Part shown: positions 13,494 to 16,828 of the stretch, in pieces
Numbering within the stretch: position 1 is the stretch's first letter
Layout: the number at the start of each line of letters is the position of its first letter
Origin: Terriglobales bacterium
GTDB taxonomy: Bacteria; Acidobacteriota; Terriglobia; Terriglobales; Acidobacteriaceae
Assembly: GCA_030043575.1 (NCBI GenBank)
Contig: JASHXK010000088.1
Span: forward strand, 1 to 16,828
Direction: 5' to 3'
Length of the DNA stretch: 16,828 bases
The notes under the pieces: model-generated
What the model was told of the DNA's origin: nothing
The model's input: only the letters and a program-made list of their open reading frames with translations
The model's database searches: none
Program-made: the position numbers and the translations under genes

Positions 13494-14849
13494 ATGACCA
13501 CAACACGTATTCATACTCTCTTTGCTCCCGAGGGGAACTCGTGTACCGCGAAGGTAGTCAACCTCAGCTTCAGCACACGGATTCTGTGCGCTGTTCTGTT
13601 ATGTATCGGGGCAGTGGTTGCCGCGCCGGCGCAGCAAGTGGTATTCACAACCCTTTGGAGTTTTAATGGCAGCGGCGACGGCGCCAATCCCGGCGATGAG
13701 GCACTGGTTCGTGGCACGGATGGAAACTTCTACGGGACCACGACGAGCGGTGGCGCCATCAACCACGGGACGGTCTTCAAAATGACGCCCAGTGGGAGCA
13801 TGGACATCCTGTACAGCTTTTGCACGCGAGCGAACTGCGCTGACGGCGCGGCTCCCGAGGGCGGCCTGGTGCAAGGCAGCGACGGCAACTTCTACGGCAC
13901 AACGGCGGCAGGCGGGGAGTACGCTAACTTCTACAGCTATAACTTCGGCACCGTCTTCAGAATCACGCCGGCGGGCACGCTAACCACACTGCATGAGTTC
14001 GCCGGTCCGGACGGCGTTGCACCGTGGGCTAGCCTCGTCCCGGGCAGTGACGGCAACTTCTACGGCACAACCTCCGGCGGCGGGAACAATAATCAGCTCT
14101 GTGACGATGGCTGTGGCACCGTCTTCAGAATGACTCCGCAAGGGGCGCTGACGACGCTCTACAGGTTTTGCTCGCAATCGAACTGTTCGGACGGCATGTA
14201 TCCGGACGCCACACTGGTGCAGTCCAGCGACGGCAACTTCTACGGCACAACCTGGGGCGGCGGAACAAACTGTACGCCGTATGGGTGCGGCACCATCTTC
14301 AAGATCACGCCCACTGGCGTACTGACTACACTGTACAGCTTCGCCTATACCGATGGGGGCTACCCTATTGCTGGGCTGGTGCAGTCCAGCGACGGAGACT
14401 TCTATGGTACGACCTGGGGTGGCGGGAACAATGGCGGCTACCCTTGCAACGATGGCTGCGGCACGGTATTCAAAGTCACCTCCCACGGCGCGTTGACTAC
14501 CCTACACGTCTTCTGTAGTGAGAGCGGCTGCGCGGACGGCGTCCTACCGGTGGCCGGGTTAGTGCAGGGACGCGATGGCAACTTTTATGGCACAACCTCG
14601 TACGGCGGTAACTGCAACAACTGCGGCTGCACGTATGGCTGCGGCACCGTCTTCCAAATGACACCGCAGGGCGCAATGACCATCCTGCACAACTTCGATG
14701 GCGTAGACGGGACGGATGTGTGCGGCACCCTGATCCAGGCTCCCGACGCATTCTTCTACGGAACCACGACGGGGGGTGGCGCCGACCTGACATTTGGCAC
14801 GGTCTTCCGCATCGGGGTGGTTCACACGTGCCCAACCTGCCAACCATGA
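13494..14849 (+). CDS. Secreted GloVer repeat protein, second of a tandem pair
   Basis: 451 residues; the ATG at 13494 follows a strong Shine-Dalgarno, AAGGAGG. A signal segment (ILCAVLLCIGAVVAAPAQ) ends at the same APAQ cut as its paralogue, though the preceding N-terminus is unrelated. There are again seven repeats: NFYGTTTSGG, NFYGTTAAGG, NFYGTTSGGG, NFYGTTWGGG, DFYGTTWGGG, NFYGTTSYGG and FFYGTTTGGG. Repeats four and five are nearly identical at DNA level, pointing to recent internal duplication. Cys pairs (FCTRANCADG, GDDGCGT-type) recur, and the protein ends RIGVVHTCPTCQP, matching the paralogue tail. It may be co-transcribed with the first gene, since no terminator lies in the 137-bp gap. 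Role unknown; extracellular. Confidence 0.93.
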   Translation: MTTTRIHTLFAPEGNSCTAKVVNLSFSTRILCAVLLCIGAVVAAPAQQVVFTTLWSFNGSGDGANPGDEALVRGTDGNFYGTTTSGGAINHGTVFKMTPSGSMDILYSFCTRANCADGAAPEGGLVQGSDGNFYGTTAAGGEYANFYSYNFGTVFRITPAGTLTTLHEFAGPDGVAPWASLVPGSDGNFYGTTSGGGNNNQLCDDGCGTVFRMTPQGALTTLYRFCSQSNCSDGMYPDATLVQSSDGNFYGTTWGGGTNCTPYGCGTIFKITPTGVLTTLYSFAYTDGGYPIAGLVQSSDGDFYGTTWGGGNNGGYPCNDGCGTVFKVTSHGALTTLHVFCSESGCADGVLPVAGLVQGRDGNFYGTTSYGGNCNNCGCTYGCGTVFQMTPQGAMTILHNFDGVDGTDVCGTLIQAPDAFFYGTTTGGGADLTFGTVFRIGVVHTCPTCQP

Positions 14850-14913
14850 GTTTGGAATGAGTCCTCGGGCCGCCGTTGACTGATCTGGACTCGAACCTAT
14901 AGTTCGAAAACGA

Positions 14914-14936
14914 AAAGGGTGCGCGCAGCACCCTTT
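14914..14936. terminator. Bidirectional terminator-like hairpin
   Basis: AAAGGGTGC-GCGCA-GCACCCTTT is a perfect 9-bp stem with a 5-nt loop and A/T-rich outer ends on both strands. It lies between the convergent GloVer gene (stop 14849) and the superoxide dismutase gene (stop 14959), and can serve both. Confidence 0.75.
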
Positions 14937-14958
14937 CGCATTCCGCAATTCCTGAGAT

Positions 14959-15573
<615 letters not shown>

Positions 15574-15630
15574 TCTGTATCGTCCTCCAGTTGGCGTTGA
15601 TGCGACGGATTACTGCAGGGATTCAAATGC

Positions 15631-15651
15631 GGGCGAGCCTGCTGCTCGCCC
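15631..15651. terminator. Hairpin between the SugE-like gene and sodA
   Basis: GGGCGAGC-CTGCT-GCTCGCCC is a perfect 8-bp stem, 53 bp beyond the SugE-like stop and 58 bp before the sodA start. There is no T-run on the minus strand. It may end the SugE-like transcript or lie in the sodA leader. Confidence 0.45.
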
Positions 15652-15670
15652 AGGCAGAACATTATAGTCA

Positions 15671-15711
15671 GTTGCCCGTGATCAGTGGCTCGTTGCCGCG
15701 TGATCAGTGCG
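15671..15711. repeat. Short direct repeat over the SugE-like stop codon
   Basis: GTTGCCCGTGATCAGTGGC (15671-15689) and GTTGCCGCGTGATCAGTGCG (15692-15711) are near copies 21 bp apart. The second overlaps the stop codon at 15704-15706 and encodes the last residues. Confidence 0.5.
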
Positions 15712-16021
15712 AAAGCTTCAAAACAACCACCCCTCCAATAATCAGCAACACTCCAAGATAGCGGCCAAGGGAAGTGGGGTCGTCGAAAACCCATGTGCCG
15801 ATGAAGAATGTTCCTGCTGCGCCAATGCCGGTCCACACGGCGTAAGCCGTGCCCAATGGGATTTCGCGTTGCGCCAGCCACAGCAGCACGCCGCTGATAG
15901 CCATCGCCACAATTGCCAATGACGTGCCTCCAAAGCGCCGGCCGGGTTGTTGCGCGAGTTTCAAGCCCACAGGCCAGCCGATTTCAAATAGCCCCGCGGC
16001 AAGAAGATAGGTCCAGCTCAT
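15704..16021 (-). CDS. Small multidrug resistance family transporter, SugE/Gdx guanidinium exporter type
   Basis: 105 residues, the exact size of the family. The ATG at 16021 follows GGAGGAG; a longer frame reaching 16150 lacks any support and would add a non-homologous N-terminus. There are four membrane helices: MSWTYLLAAGLFEIGWPVGL, SLAIVAMAISGVLLWLA, GTAYAVWTGIGAAGTFFIGT and YLGVLLIIGGVVVLKL. The essential Glu13 in LFEIGW and the PLGTAYAVWTGIGA motif match the Gdx (SugE) branch, which exports guanidinium ion in exchange for protons, rather than the EmrE branch. It works as an antiparallel homodimer, so a single gene suffices. I looked for guanidine riboswitches in its leader and saw none. 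Confidence 0.9.
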   Translation of the reverse strand: MSWTYLLAAGLFEIGWPVGLKLAQQPGRRFGGTSLAIVAMAISGVLLWLAQREIPLGTAYAVWTGIGAAGTFFIGTWVFDDPTSLGRYLGVLLIIGGVVVLKLSH

Positions 16022-16107
16022 GAGCTCCTCCGGTGTAACGTCTTTCTGGCGTGCGGACGTGGCCAAGGCGGCGGTCGGCAATCTTGTTTCTACTACACTC
16101 CGGGGCG

Positions 16108-16137
16108 CCCCACCCAGCCGATTCTGCTTGGGTGGGG
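16108..16137. terminator. Strong GC-rich hairpin between the S74 gene and the SugE-like gene
   Basis: CCCCACCCAGC (16108-16118) pairs with GCTTGGGTGGGG (16126-16137) with a single bulged base. It lies 20 bp beyond the S74 stop on the minus strand and about 90 bp before the SugE-like start. There is no clear T-run, so it is a likely but not classical terminator. Confidence 0.55.
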
Positions 16138-16156
16138 ATTTCCGTTGCAAGTCTTG

Positions 16157-16828
16157 TTACTGTGCTCCGCTCGTTCCTTCCGGAGCCACTTCAGCGGTGT
16201 TGACTCTCACTAGCTTCTCCAGTCGCGACAGCCGCTCCTGCAAACTCGCATCTTGCAATTGCAGTTGCTGCCGCAGAGTTTCGATCTCCTGCTGCTGAGT
16301 TTTGATCTGCTCGGCCTCCGCTTCGGCGCGGCGATACTGCTTCTGCACTTCGTTCAGCAGCATCGTGCTCAAATATTGGTAGCGGACGGAGTACGGCTGA
16401 CCGTCCTTGTCGTAAGCAACCAGCTCGGGATAGACCTTCGCCACTTCTTCCGCGATCAATCCGTATTGCAGCGCGCGTTCGCCGTTGGCATATTCAGGCT
16501 TGTAGACGAAGGTCACCGGCCGCAGCTTCATTAGCGCAGCCGTGCTGTCGCCCATGTCGCGGACTTGTTCTTTGAAGCGCAGTGAAGAGGTTGCTGCACC
16601 TAGCTGTCCGTTGGAGTTGATCTGGACGGGGATGCCACTGACATTGACACCGTAGATGCCTGCGATGTACGCAGCATTTTGTTGCCCCTGGCCGGCACCT
16701 TATGTGCCGATGCGAATCACATTGGATTCCTGGCCCGAGGTCGTCCCCATGCTTGCAATGTATACATTGTTGCTCCCGGTCGCGTTGTAGTAGCCGGCAA
16801 ACGTACCATAGAAGGTATTGAAGTCTCC
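16157..16828 (-). pseudogene. Peptidase S74 (intramolecular chaperone) repeat protein, partial and interrupted by TAA
   Basis: The frame enters from the right edge as GDFNTFYGTYFAGYYNATGS, then NVIRIGT, a TAA at 16700-16702, and continues in the same frame as GAGQGQQNAAYIAGIYG to the natural stop at 16157. Both sides of the TAA are typical of one protein, so the stop is a nonsense change (probably from a Gln codon, as IRIGTQG is the usual text) or a sequencing error. Upstream is a trimeric-fibre-like repeat (GxxAGxxNxTGxxN). The C-terminal S74 domain begins SSLRFKEQVRDMGDST and contains LRPVTFVYKPEYANG and GLIAEEVAKVYPELVAYD. The Ser-x4-Lys pair (Ser codon at 16586-16588, Lys at 16571-16573) matches the self-cleavage dyad of this family. 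The end is a coiled coil (AEAEQIKTQQQEIETLRQQL). An ATG at 16555 could still give a 132-residue S74 fragment, but it lacks the Ser/Lys dyad. Confidence 0.8.

Noticed and set aside
12022..14849. Regularly repeated DNA that might suggest a CRISPR-like array
   Set aside because: The repeats are in frame, variable, and encode NFYGTT blades of two proteins; there are no short unique spacers of fixed length.
16022..16150. Guanidine riboswitch and N-terminal extension before the SugE-like gene
   Set aside because: I find no paired ACGR hairpin loops (class II), no ykkC-type core (class I) and no class III pseudoknot. The longer frame to 16150 crosses the GC-rich hairpin and is not homologous to the family.

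Overview
The window (about 16.8 kb, moderately high GC) looks like chromosome of a diderm soil bacterium, most likely an acidobacterium of the Koribacter/Terriglobia type. This is inferred from three tandem-repeat GloVer (TIGR03803-type) secreted proteins, a TonB-dependent receptor with an N-terminal carboxypeptidase-regulatory-like domain, a peptidase-S74 tail protein of the IRIGT...YIAGIYG type common in that phylum, lipid A genes, and small hairpin-rich dispersed repeats between genes. I see no rRNA, tRNA, CRISPR array, transposase or phage structural module.

Layout. Positions 2-2170 hold the 3' part of a large secreted protein with a fibronectin III-like C-terminus. It is followed by a possible 37-residue membrane peptide and a minus-strand HEPN-like protein (2428-3369). 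A metal-transport block follows: a TonB-dependent receptor (3656-6313) lies downstream of, and in the same orientation as, a nickel-responsive regulator nikR (6567-7001). The 253-bp gap between them is full of palindromes. Divergent from nikR is an envelope block, an LpxL/HtrB-like acyltransferase (7125-8051) and lpxD (8294-9298). Next come a 159-bp nested hairpin element and a P-loop protein of unknown role (9545-10162).

The centre-right is dominated by three GloVer repeat proteins: one on the minus strand (10208-11467) and a tandem pair on the plus strand (12022-13356 and 13494-14849). Each has seven repeats and a signal sequence. The 554-bp gap before the pair holds a perfect 12-bp inverted repeat and a stretch that resembles a c-di-GMP-I (GEMM) riboswitch. 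The right end is on the minus strand: a Mn-type superoxide dismutase, a SugE/Gdx-type small multidrug resistance transporter, and the end of an S74 intramolecular-chaperone protein whose frame is broken by a TAA codon.

Working together: NikR plus the receptor are the best-supported functional unit (probable nickel-controlled outer-membrane uptake). LpxL and LpxD both act in lipid A assembly. The GloVer pair is a tandem duplication. The remaining genes look like independent single-gene units separated by hairpins or dispersed repeats.
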